A stretch of 64,000 bases of DNA from assembly GCF_016906535.1 (NCBI RefSeq), contig NC_057370.1, positions 434,001 through 498,000 on the forward strand, read 5' to 3'. The number at the start of each line of letters is the position of its first letter. The first letter of the stretch is position 1. This stretch comes from Rhizoctonia solani. Lineage: Eukaryota; Basidiomycota; Agaricomycetes; Cantharellales; Ceratobasidiaceae. Shown here piece by piece: positions 23,120 to 34,479 of this stretch. The notes below the pieces were generated by a model. That model did not search any database and was not told where the DNA came from. It saw nothing but the letters and a program-made list of their open reading frames with translations. The translations under genes were made by a program, and so were the position numbers.

Positions 23120-23696
23120 TGTTGTAGACACATGTATACCAAGGGATTTATTCCCTATTTTTCAAATTTAGACAAAGGCAATTGGACAACATTTTCAGTC
23201 ACATGACATCAGGTGCCTATATCATATGCTAAGCACCACCACATCCCCATCTGTGCTTACTCAGCACACATAGCCACCTCTACTTGATGACATCATTATG
23301 ACATGTCAGTGACACATATGCATGAGTAAGTCTGCAGTCAGAGCAGGGTTCTTATTTGATATGGTATTGCATATATGTAATTGTAATAGTCCTCAATCTG
23401 TAATATATAAGGAGGCCAACCAACCATGATAACACCCAGGTCATTACCTCTTGTTGCTTCATCACACTGTACAAGGGCCTTAAGCCCAGTAAACACTTAG
23501 ATACTTAGCCCATACCACCTTAAGCAGCTTACTTGTTGTACTCAAGTAGTTTGTTGATGCCTTATAGTGTTTGCTCACTGTAGTTAGCTAGTTAGTTGTT
23601 GTAGGTAGTGTTGTCACTGCCTTATGCAGCTTTCTCACAAGTCCATATGGCTGCAAGCACCTGCTACCTAGACAACCCCTAAGGACATCTAGGACA
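23120..23696 (+). mobile_element. Solo LTR, family A
   Basis: 577 bp, TGTTGTAGACACATG to ATCTAGGACA, flanked by CAAGC on both sides (23115-23119 and 23697-23701). Confidence 0.85.
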
Positions 23697-24346
23697 CAAG
23701 CACTGTCCCCCACTTAGTCCCAGACAACATCTAGGACAGGTTCACTTAGATACATTGTCCACACCATCCTAAGTGGCTTTCTCACTGTACTTAGCTAGTT
23801 TGTGGCCACCTTACATGGCTTGGTCACCATAACATAGTTTAGTAGTTGCTGTAGTATAGCTCCTTAATGCCCTATGCATCTTACTTGTACATACCTAGGC
23901 CACAAGCCTAACCCTTGCTGTCCCAGATGACCCTTGCTGTCCCAGATGACATCTAGGACACCTTCTCTCCTCAGAAGGGCATATGACTAGACAGGCAATA
24001 CCTGTTTGCAGTGCTCCCCCACTTGTAAGCATCACAGAGCTCTGCAATCTTGGACTGCCTTGTGTCATAAACAGAGGAAAATAGAACTAGCCAGAATTGA
24101 ACCAGCTTGACCACTAAGCCATAAAGCCCTATTATTCCTCTGCTGACAACCTATGATTACACCTGCTACCCCCCAAATTTGGGCTTGGGCCAGCATGCAA
24201 CCACTTGTACTGGTCATGTGACCATGTCCAGGACACCTTGAATTTTAAGGAGACAGTATGGATAGGTAGTATCAGAGGGAATGCTGTTGAGCTGCATGTC
24301 TAATTTAACTTGCTGTGCTCATATCAATCCAAACCTGTTGGAACTC
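23697..24346. repeat. Repeat-derived region; tRNA-like copy 2 at 24063-24148
   Basis: CTTAAG-type subrepeats run to about 23980. At 24063-24148 lies the second 86-bp tRNA-like unit (TGTCA...TGACA, with B-box-like GGTTCAATTC on the minus strand and A-box-like TGGCTTAGTGG). It is followed, as at copy 1, by ATGATTACACCTGCT. Here that right flank is not interrupted by a family-F repeat. Confidence 0.5.
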
Positions 24347-25203
24347 AACCAAAACCCAAAAAGCTTGGGAGCACTCAGGAGCACAATATGTGACTGCCCA
24401 TATTTGCCAAGACTCCTGCAGCACCACACAGCTGTTAGTCAGCAGCCATTTACCCTTTTTTGGAAGCATATATGAGAGGTGACCACTCAAAAAAGCACAA
24501 ATGTCAGCTGACTAATGCTTCCCTGGCACTGAAGGAGCCTCAGCAAATATTGGAAGTGTCCTAGACTTGGTCTGGGATGGAGTGGGTGGTGGTGCTTAAG
24601 GCCAGGGAGTACAAACAATAACCCACTTAAGGCAGTGACTACCTATACTATGGTGACTAACTACCTAACTACAGTAACTAACCTGCATAAGGCAGCAACA
24701 AGCTATCTAAGTACAGTGGGGGAGCTGCTCAAGGCAGTGTGGACTAAGTGACAAAGGGATCTGGGCTATAAGGCCCTTGTACAGTGATTGGAATGCAACA
24801 AGAGGTAATTGACCTGGGTGTCACCATGGTTGGTTGGCCTCCTTATATATTACAGAGGGGACTATTTACAAATACATTGTGTGTGTGAAAAGAAGTAACT
24901 AATATGAAATAAGAAACCCACTCCTGCTGTGGCCTTACTCATGCATACATGTCACCTACATGTCATAACAATGTCATCAGAGGTGGAGGTGACTACATAG
25001 CTGATTAAGCAAGGAGGGGGGACATGGCAAGGTGCTTAGCATATGATATAAGCACCAAAGTCATGTGATTGAAAATATTGTCTGTTCAAGTTTGTTTAAA
25101 TTTGAGAAAATTGGAATAAATTCTATGGTATTGAGTGCGTCTACAACAGGGAGTCCCATATTGCACTCCTGAGCACTCCTGAGCTTTTTGGGTTTTGGTT
25201 GAG
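24347..25203. repeat. Foldback repeat split by a solo LTR
   Basis: CTCAACCAAAACCCAAAAAG at 24347 has its inverted copy ending at about 25203. The inverted similarity continues inwards (GGAGCACTCAGGAGCACAAT, CATATTTGCC) on both sides of the LTR at 24557-25148. The pre-insertion repeat was therefore a hairpin with imperfect arms of roughly 100 bp or more. Confidence 0.6.
24557..25148 (-). mobile_element. Solo LTR, family A
   Basis: 592 bp, minus orientation, starting TGTCCTAGAC and ending GTCTACAACA on the plus strand. Flanks are GGAAG (24552-24556) and GGGAG (25149-25153), a target duplication with one mismatch. Confidence 0.75.
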
Positions 25204-28200
25204 AAACCTGTGCAATAAACATCAAAATCTATTTGTGCTTATGCAATGTGTGCAGTTGTGTGGCACGGGCTGACGTGTAGGTAGACATCCATGACCATTG
25301 CATGCATGAGATGTTATCTGTCTTGAGCTCACCCCATAGCGCTTGTTGGAAGGTGTCACAATACTATTGGCAATTGCATATTTGTGTTCATCAAACCAGT
25401 AAGTTATAAAATCGTGGACAACGTTTATGCATGTCCAGCCTGATATCAAACTGAGCAGAAGGTACGAGCGAGCACTGCAACAAATCAACCACAACAAACC
25501 AATCAACCCATTTCTACAAACGGGACAAAAGTAGGATGATGTGTATCGTAGTGAGATACATTAATAAGTTGGAGTAAGTCATTGTAACTGTCGGCGTAAA
25601 ACGGAACACCTTCGACAGTATGTCCGTTTAACCGCTCGTCAGCTCAATTAAGCCCTTACCCATCGGTAACTTACAATCGAACGCGTCCGGACATCTTGCT
25701 ACATGCTGCTGAGTCTAGGTCTAACACGCATCTCCCTATCAACGCTAACGAGCTAGCAAAGTATCAGCATTGCAATCGTATGAGCAATTACGGGAGCATT
25801 TACCGGAGAACGAACCTGAATATCACGGTGCCACAACCCAAACCCTCTATACTTTATATTTCATTCCCTTAGTACGTGCCAGGACTTTGATGTGTGGTTA
25901 GAACACGGAAGGTCAAGAATTATAAGCTTTGTTGTGCGATGTGGTCTGGAAAGGAAAAATAGAGTTGAGCTCTGTTGACTGGCAGGAGTGCATCTGAACT
26001 AGCACCCGATCTAAGCATCATATGGGAAGGTAATGTTCGGTTGGACTGAAAGCACTGAAGGTGTTCGGGGCAGCGAGGTTAGTTGTGAAAGACCTAGGAT
26101 TTCGGGCGAAGGGCAAGCCATGCGCTTATAATGAGCCACTGCGTCCGAGTGACGGTCAGCTTGAAAAGGCATCAAGGAGGAAATGCCAGTTCCTCTGTCC
26201 GGTCTGAACATTGAAATGCTGTGCCCTGTCTTATCTGAACACTTCCTTGTCAGTTAACAGAATGTCCAACATGGACGAAAACTGCATTGCGCGCATGTCT
26301 GAAGCTCCTGCAACGTTAGGGTGTTTACCGGCGGCGAAAGATGGCTTATACTTACAGCTAATTGTAACAGGAAGAGATAATCGGCATCAATAAAAGGCAA
26401 CATGAAGTATAACGGGCTGATCGTCGAAGAGTTGTGTGGACACGTGCCCGCCCGTGACATCCCACTTGGAATGTTACGTCTGTTACCTCAACTCCCCCTG
26501 CACGTCCTCTACAACCGTTTTATACATCATGTTACTCCTTTTTGGTTACCGTCACCTGGCACGCTGATATTGAAGTAAATGCGTATAGAACATAAAAGCC
26601 GTCTACAGTAAGATCTGGTGGATGGTTCGCCGTCATTACCTGTGACGGTCTGCGTCAATGAGCCCCATTTAAGGCCGTTGGTGTCCAACAACCACTAACC
26701 CATCCCATGTTGGCTTTGCCCTCCACAGAATAAATGTAAGTTCAGGTTGAGTTTCTGGACTGTCGTGAGCATTGCTAAACAAGGACTGGTTTTTACTGGG
26801 TTTGTTGCTCCTGCCCCCTCCGCTCGTCCCATGACTGTTTCCCGTGAACGTTGGCTTGAGTCATTGATAGGCTAATCAAACTCCACCACTGCCTAGTCCT
26901 CAACGTGACCCCTTCAAGCGAGCGGGCTCTCCTGATCTTTTGGTCTACGTCACGCACACTTGATATTTGGATTGAACTTCATTTACATAGTGTTCCGCAG
27001 GCTTCAGGCCACCTGTACACCACCCTTCTTGTTATCAGGTCAATGACGCGCAAGCCGTACTCATACATGTCTAAACTCTCTCCATCGCTGGTGGTATAGT
27101 TTTGTAACTTTGCTGAGAGTCATCAGAGTTAAAGTAAACCTTTTCTTCCTTCGTTTATTCAAGACGACTCTCAAAGCTTATACCTTTCTGTTTTAGTTAC
27201 ATTCGAAGGCCAATTCAATCCTTCAGAATCATTGCCTGCGTACCAGTGGCCCAGGAACTCGAACAATCTATCCAATTACTATTGATTTTTGTGCTTATCC
27301 ATCTCAGAACACTCTCTTTCGTCGTTTTTCGATAGAAACCACAATCAACGTCACTTAATAGTGAGTTTTACTTATAATGCGGATATTAATTCTTTTCTGT
27401 GCTAAAACTGAACTTCCAAGGTTTACTTACCCTATCAGGCGCTCGATAATGGCACTAATGTTTGTATTGAACGTTCAGAGTTTCTCTCGCCATTTGATTC
27501 ATTCACAAGGGTAAAACGCATGCGCGCTGGAGTCTGTCAGGTTCGTTTCTAGCTCACAATCACTGCCTGTTTGCTGATCTCGCTCGGTCTTTTCAGAAAG
27601 AGCTGGAGCGGGACTTGTAACGTTAACGTTCCGGATAGATGGAATGTCAATAATTTTCAACCTAAAAGGCAATGATAGCATTTTTTCCAAATTTATTTTC
27701 AACTTTAGTGCTACGAAGAGTCAGAAGCTACGAGACGCAGTAAACTTCTCAAGTGACTGGTTGGGGTGGGTACTACCTCTTGCTATTTATGGCTGACGTT
27801 TGCCAGATTTGAATGTGTCAAGCCATGCAATTCATGGGGCAGATCGACGAAACATACAGATCAATCAAAATCTCGTAGTAACAATGTAGTTACCACGAAC
27901 CATAATTTTTCGTTTCCAGATACATACAAGCGCGTCATCGGTTGTTATTGGTCCGCCTTCACACACGGTCTGTCACGTGACCATCTGTTCTTTGTCCGGA
28001 GCACAAGACACCGTTTCGACCGACCCTACGTGCAAATAGCGTAGCAAGCAACACGAGAAAAAGAACTACGCTGCAAACACTCTGGTCTAACGTCTTCGGC
28101 TAGGACGCTCGAGTTACTTCACACTTGATGGTTTGGACATAGATTGTGGACTTAACGGCCTCTGAACGCAAATCACTAGCTAATTTACTAGTTCTCTTAG

Positions 28201-29115
28201 ACATATCTACTTTCAGAACAGCTCTTATATCACTGAACTGATCTCATCGGCTCATTGAGCTCAAATGGATGGTTCCTAATCGAATTTACACCGTGTTTCA
28301 ATAACCCTTCACATACTTGCCTCCTTCTTTCCCCAACCCTGCTCATTATCAGCTGAACTCTCACCATCTTCCACAACTCCCTCTATTCGCTAGGAACACC
28401 TCACTCCCATAGTACTCCTTCTCCACTCGTTCCATTTTTATGATCTACCCATGACCAAGCATCCTAACGTTTGCTTTACACTATGCCTAGATCTGTGTTC
28501 GTAACTGGTTCAAACAAGCTCACCCAGAACTCTAATCATTCAATATTCATTTAGGATAAGTGCTCTACCCAATTGGAGTAAACTACCTGGCCACGATTGC
28601 GTGCGGAGCATCATGGGACTTGGGTGAGTTGATTTATTTTTCAGCGATGGGCGCCCTACTATTTGAGTAACATGGATTGCCATGGTTTCATGTTCCAACT
28701 AATTAGGCAAACTCTGTCTTTTACTACTTCTTTGAGGAACAGCCGCTTCATAAAGCAATAAGCTCATTCCGTATTAAATCAGAATTGAATTCCATTTGAT
28801 CAAAATTCGGGCTTGAAGATTGTGGAGTGTTATCATCTCCAGGAACCCACAAACATGTGCCCCGATAGGACTTGATCATGTGCTCATATTGTTGCTCTAT
28901 TGTTCTTTCGAATGAGAACATAATCTATTTGGCTATTGGCGACAACTTGAACACCCAAACCTACGTGGACCCACGTGACGTAGAATTCAAACAGAAGGCA
29001 GGTTCAATAACCAACGCCCCTACCATCGCATACACGTCTACTTATTGATCAATATTAACTTCCAATGTTATTACGACTCCAGTTATTAAAACACGAAGCC
29101 TCTAGGTCCTCATTA
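25204..29115. other. Gene-free stretch of about 3.9 kb
   Basis: Only short open frames without recognisable similarity are present. Base composition looks like unique, non-repeat sequence. No tRNA, LTR or domain was recognised. A possible short first exon at 28485 (MPRSVFVTGSN) could not be extended into a gene. Confidence 0.4.
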
Positions 29116-30428
29116 TCAAAATAGCCATATAACCTTTCCAAGCCAATGTCTAATCTCTGATATGATTCCCCAAATAAAGTATATCCCCCTCGCCCTAAAA
29201 CTGGCACCTAGTGGAGTAAGGGGCCACCTGTACCTTACTCCACTCAGCCCGAGGAATGCAGTGTTCATTGTTCGCTGAGCATGTGCGAGGGTCGGACGGG
29301 CGGACGGGTCCGAACGAGTCATCTCCTCTGCGAGTAGTTTGAGAAGGTCCAGTGTTTTGTTCAACTATAGATCATGCATTAGACGTTCGCATTAGGGAAG
29401 TTAGAAAGAGATCTAACTGGTATAAGGTCTTGTTTGATAACTGTACCAAGTTGGTAAATGTCCACTAAGAACGGATCGTATGGTTGATTAATCTTTTGCT
29501 CCGGCGCTAATATTCGTGCCAGTTTTCCGGTCAGCAGACGTGGTACGCTTGGATCAGGGAACCACGTTGCGAAACCCATGTCAATGAAATAGTATCGTAC
29601 ACGCTTCTCGAGCCGGGAGTACTTGGGGTATATTCTACGTTGGATATCAAGGGAGAGTGTTTGATATACTGGATGAAACGGTTCGTTGTATAGAGGACGG
29701 GAGTCCATCATTATGTTGGCTGATGCTATATCACTGACCACACAGTCAGACTCTGGCCTAAGATATAGGTTTAACTAACTAATACCAGTGTACGGTGCTG
29801 TTCTCGTGCATGAATATCAGGCCCTAGATTACCATTCATCAACGGACTGTATAGGAACTCAATTAGAATATTTACCTTGAAAATCTGTTGTAGGAAATCG
29901 TGTACTTCCGCAAGGGTTCTGAAGGGTGGGTCACGATATCCTCCAAGCAACGGCATCACAATGAAATAGCCGGATTGCTCGCCAGGTATGGGAAACGAGT
30001 CTAAACATCGCACTACATGATTGTCTGGATGGTCTTTGAGTTCCGGGGAACTAAAACGTTCGAGCACAGCTAATTCGTTTTGGCCTTCTGTCTGCTCGGG
30101 CACCAACATTTTGATGATAACCTGGAGATTGTCCGCTGCTCTGGTCGCATCAAGCACTCGCACCGGCTAGAAACTTAGAGATGGCTCATCGATCATATTC
30201 CAGAAACATCCGTAAACATACCATGGAATCTTTGCTATCCTCACAGTCCGACACGCACAAGTCAGTATTAGTCTTCCATGAGGGAACCCAGTTGGGTTGG
30301 TAGCGTGGTCGGAGTCGGTAGCCTTTGGAAAGAAGGTACGGTTGGAAGGAAACCCATCTTTCCTCAACGCCAGACCGTTTTTCGTCGCTTGAGAGGATAT
30401 CATAAGTGTTTTGCAGGTGATTATCCAT
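29116..30428 (-). CDS. Protein kinase-like gene, copy K2 (complete)
   Basis: Five exons: 30428-30222, 30166-29876, 29823-29786, 29733-29418 and 29364-29116. The four introns are 52-55 bp, and the frame stays open for about 366 residues. The N-terminus carries FQPYLLSKGYRLRPRYQPNW. Kinase motifs follow in order: VIIKM (ATP lysine), GYFIVMPLLGGY (hinge), FMHENSTVHCDIASANIMMD (catalytic loop, HRD changed to HCD, Asn kept), YYFIDMGFA (DFG position as DMG), APEQ, then DIYQLG and DPSARPT in the C-lobe. Exon 3 is only 38 nt and is needed to complete the catalytic loop. The start is the ATG at 30428; no in-frame ATG was seen just upstream. It resembles the expanded agaricomycete kinase families; the substrate is unknown. 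It is divergent from the B2 gene. Confidence 0.85.
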
Positions 30429-30948
30429 GGGACAACTTGGAGACACTGAGTCTACTGGAAGTCTAAAATGTAATTTACGAGTTGCCTACACCCAACACCA
30501 GTGTATTCCTGGTGGTCACTTAGTAGCCCTTGGCTACGAATAAGTGAGATAGAAGGATAGGATTGTCAAAGTGACTGTGGACGAGCTTAGAGGGTACGCT
30601 TCTAGGGCTCAAATATACCGAAACACGTGCTGTCACAACCCTCCGTTTGTCACGTTTGTTACACCCACATTCGTATCTCTAACCTGGCTTCGGGTGTTTC
30701 CCTCATAGCTGACTGTCCAAATGATGTTGTACCCCGTGGCGGTACGTTCATGTGGCTTGACAAACCCGAATCCAGAGTTGCTCCAAGTTTAAGATGTCAG
30801 TGATACCCGAGCCCCTGAGCAACTATGTCCCCCATCCTCTTCCTCCCCCATCTGGATGCCCCGCGCTTTGCTAACTATAACCAGGAGCCAGAGATAGTTT
30901 TGTCCGCCAGTTCTTCTACTAACTGTCCCTCGCATTACTTGACCCAAA
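30429..30948. promoter_or_regulatory. Intergenic region between divergent K2 and B2
   Basis: About 0.5 kb between the kinase start and the first exon of B2 that aligns with B1. An ATG at 30793 may begin B2 if an intron is assumed. No other feature was seen. Confidence 0.4.
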
Positions 30949-32130
30949 ATGGTGTGGTCAAAGATCATTCAAGTCTTCTCCTTTGGTACACAATGGGGAG
31001 AGAATACTATTCGCCTGGTCGAGGGTGATAACGCTCTAGAGATGGTCAAGAGGGTGGAAGGAATTCTTGAGGACTCAATGAGAGTACTCGAAAGCCATGA
31101 GCGACTGATGTCGTCTGGAGAGTTCAACACCTTCAGCATCAAACACCGCCAGTAAGCTTCCGTAAGCGCTGCTCTTTGCTTTCCGCTCTCACCACCACTA
31201 TGTCCATCATCATTCGCGCAGTTTAGTGCTTAAAGTTGTTGAAGTCAAGCATCAAGTACACCGTCATCAAGAACAAGGCGTCCGCTCTGGTGCTCCTGCT
31301 GAGAGGGGGTCCGATCGTATTGGCCGTGACGTCGCCCTTCTCCAGCGACAGGCAGAGATCTATCACCAGGACCTTTTGGTTAGAATTTTTTGAGTATGCC
31401 ACGGATACTTTGACTGATTTCTATAAGACCGCCAGTCGCAGAGCACAAGACTATGAAGAGGAAGCCTTCATGAAACGCCATTTGGAGGGTACTTTACAGA
31501 CGACAGAAGTAGGTCTGATCCATAGCATTGTAGTAGCTTAGGCTGAGCCTGCCTCAGGGATCTGATCCAGTAACAACATTGTATTCTGTCATAAGCCGAA
31601 AGTCGCCAACTGGTACATCGCTCCTATGCAACCCGAGAATGGCTGATCCTTTATAAACCTTCCCTCTCGTTCCCTTTTTTTAGCCTCGCAGCATGCCTCA
31701 GACGACGATACTTTAGGTACCTCTCAAAATTTTTCTTTACCAGTATTCAGGCGTTGAGATCGTTATTTCGTAGTTGACCGTGAGCCGTACTTGGCGGTGG
31801 CTCATGTTCGACCAACCAGACCAGAGACTATGGGCTCTGACGAACCGGTAGACGAATCATATCGGCAGATACTGATTCTAGAAAGCAAGGATAAGACTGT
31901 AATTATGATAAGTGGGTGCACTCTAGCTTTCCAGGCGAAATGAGCTGATTTCTCTCTCAAGACCCCAATCGCTGCTACCCAAACGATCAGGCCGACTCAT
32001 TGAACGGTACGTCGTCACTGCTACAGTGCGCCATGCCGCTGATTTAATAAGAACAGAGGAATCTCTTCTTGAAATGTCCCGTGCAGGTGAAGTACTACTT
32101 CGAGCTACTGACTCTAATCAGTAAGTGTCT
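30949..32130 (+). CDS. Coiled-coil protein of unknown function, copy B2
   Basis: No known domain is recognised. The blocks match B1 in order. The first is a helical segment (RVEGILEDSMRVLESHERLM) ending at a GTAAGC donor at about 31152. Next comes a Gln/Arg-rich helix (LLQRQAEIYHQDLL) near 31335-31377. After a short intron there is RAQDYEEEAFMKRHLEGTLQ, ending at GTAGGT. Near 31830-31905 lies YRQILILESKDKTVI, and near 32040-32130 TEESLLEMSRAGEVLLRATD, followed by a GTAAGT donor. The final exon equivalent to B1 could not be found, so the 3' end may be lost or rearranged. Helical, charged composition suggests a coiled coil. It lies head-to-head with kinase K2, as B1 does with K1. Confidence 0.45.
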
Positions 32131-34437
32131 CGCGGATTCGTCTTGTAGGCTGTGGGCTTAAATGGCGCTAGTATTCAAGGTTATGAGGTGGTCGGGCGTC
32201 AGAGCGAGGCTTCATGGGTTGATTCATTCATTGATAGTTATCTAGACTGGGGGTGGGCATAGGTGCCAACATGATGTAAAAATAACCAAGTGCCTCCTGT
32301 CCTCAATGGCTGTAGTGTATTCAGCCTACACACCACCTAGCCAGAACGTCGACCATAAGCCCTCTACTAGGGTATGAAATTTTCAATCGCTGGCGTCCTC
32401 TTACCCCGATTTTTACACAGATGTCAATACCTCTTATCTAGCGAATAAATATTGGATAGACTTAATCTTAGTACAAGTACTGCATAGCCCGACCGAACTG
32501 TACTTAGTATCGTTATTTTTCGCGTCTCAAACACAAATATCATCACGTGGTTGGTTGAAGAGTTTTTTTCAGCCTATCAGACCACCAGTGGCGTCCCCAT
32601 TCACACGACACGAATTCCCCTTCGCCAGGACTCTATTTTCCGGCGTAATTTGAAGCACATGCCATCGAGTGATGGTGGTCCGATGTTGATTGATACCAAG
32701 TCAGGACTACGACCAGTACCAGTACTCTTGCCTAACTTTAGCCACGGACAAACAATAAAGTTGATGGTAACAGGATACCTGTAAGGGCTGAGGCTGCGTG
32801 GAAGTGTCTTTTACTTTACTTGTTCTGCTCACCTTCCACCCGGTGACCATGGAAAATACTCTCGGAGCAAATGAGCAACTACACCACACTACCTCCTCGC
32901 AACCTCAGCCTGCTTTCTACACTCAAAAGGCTTTCTCGAATCTCTGGCCGCTGGACTCATCAAAACACGTACCATTCACCCTTTCCATGGTACTCGCTCA
33001 TTCTCACAGACCTTGCGAGTCTTCCTGTGGCCTTTTTCAAGGCAATAGACATTGCAGGACCCGCTATGGGTCACCAGTACTATCAGTTGTTACTACAAAC
33101 TACCTCCCCTGCTCACGCGCAAGCTTCCACTCGAGCATGTGCAATTATTTATCCCAATAGCGATTGACATTTCAACTTGAACACTGATAGATTATCAACG
33201 TACAAAGGTAGACCTAAGTATTCTTGCGAACTTACTATACTAGTTTGTATTACCACTGAGAAGGCCGCCCCGTCGCCTGCCCAGCGATGCTCTCTGAGCA
33301 AAATGGTTGGGTTTTCGCCTACACTGATACTTCACCTGCCTTCTCCAGGCACACGCGATGGGGCTTAAAAGATCATGCTCCGTACCTCACCTCCCTTGAT
33401 TTTCCAACGGTTCAAAACGTGTATATCTGTTTTTTGTGCTCCCAAATCAGTAAACTGCTCAAGTTTAGCTATCCCTAAAGTTTTGGGTTGCAATGTACTC
33501 ATAAGAAATACCAATATCTTGAGCTTGGTCGCAGAGGGTCTACAGTACCAGCAGCTGCGGTCTACATCATAGCACATGTTTGCATATGCGTATATTGAAT
33601 AGATTTAAGGGGGTACATGTTAGTCATCCAATCACTGAAGCTTGCCCCGTATCTGAACACCTTTCGGTCGCCAAAATATCGGAACATCCATTCAACGCTG
33701 GTTGGTCACAGGCGCGAATTTTGAGGTCATACATATTATTAAAAAAGTATCCATGTGTCAACTACGGAACCGATCCAGATAAGATTCTCACGGGTCTATG
33801 CCTAAGCCGTAATCGGTATGCCCTATCACCGGTTACCACACCTTGTGTCAAAGAGTTGCTATACGTCACAGTGTTTGGAGTCACGGAGCTTTATCACATG
33901 ACTGCAATTTGGCACTGCACACCGTTTTTATTGGATGTATGCAGCTATCGTAGACGGAACAATAAGACAGGCTGTGCAATTACCGCAGTGTAAGTATGAA
34001 TCACTGTCACAGCAAAGCTATCATTGAATTGTTATGCCAGTCAATCATTAAGATTAGGTGCGTATGCGCCGGCATTCAGGCAGTGAAGGGTACCCCAGCG
34101 GACATGATGGCAAAGTGGTGCATAAAGTACATGTACGGAGTTTGATCCTTTTCTCCATTTTTAAAGACCCAAAGTCATATTTATGTGAGCTATGAGCGTG
34201 TAAAACACGATAGTTGCGCTAGAATGATGGTCCTGTGATTCTGATTCTGTGAAGACAGCCTGATCACTTGCGCATATGGTTAGGGCCCATTCCAATATAC
34301 TTCGCGTGTATGCAGAATTTTAGAACCCTGTTTAGTAAGCTTGGATCGTACGTAATTCAGCTCCTTTTTGTGAGACACAGAAGGTGTGGAGCAAGTTGTA
34401 TTTGATGAAAGCGGGAGCACCGGCACAGTGAAAGATA
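32131..34437. other. Stretch with unrecognised open frames only
   Basis: Open frames at 32551-32784, 32871-33167 and 33580-33993 on the plus strand have no motif I recognise and no paralogue in the window. They are reported as unsupported. No RNA gene was seen. Confidence 0.3.
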
Positions 34438-34479
34438 ATCCAGGTGTATTGAGGGGGTTACCCCTTAATACACCTGGAT
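34438..34479. repeat. Strong short hairpin
   Basis: ATCCAGGTGTATT(G)AGGGG and its inverted copy CCCCTTAATACACCTGGAT flank a very short loop, giving an 18-19-bp stem with one G-T position. A C tract follows at once. Confidence 0.75.

Noticed and set aside
3520..25203. CRISPR array or prokaryotic elements
   Set aside because: The many repeats are LTRs, subrepeats and inverted repeats of a fungal genome; no regular repeat-spacer structure exists.
28520..28620. Minus-strand CCAATTGGGTAGAGCACTT resembles a tRNA D arm
   Set aside because: No matching T arm (GGTTC on the same strand), acceptor stem or anticodon arm could be folded around it.
32551..33167. Plus-strand open frames next to B2
   Set aside because: No paralogue at the B1 locus, no domain and no clear splice pattern; kept only as an unrecognised stretch.
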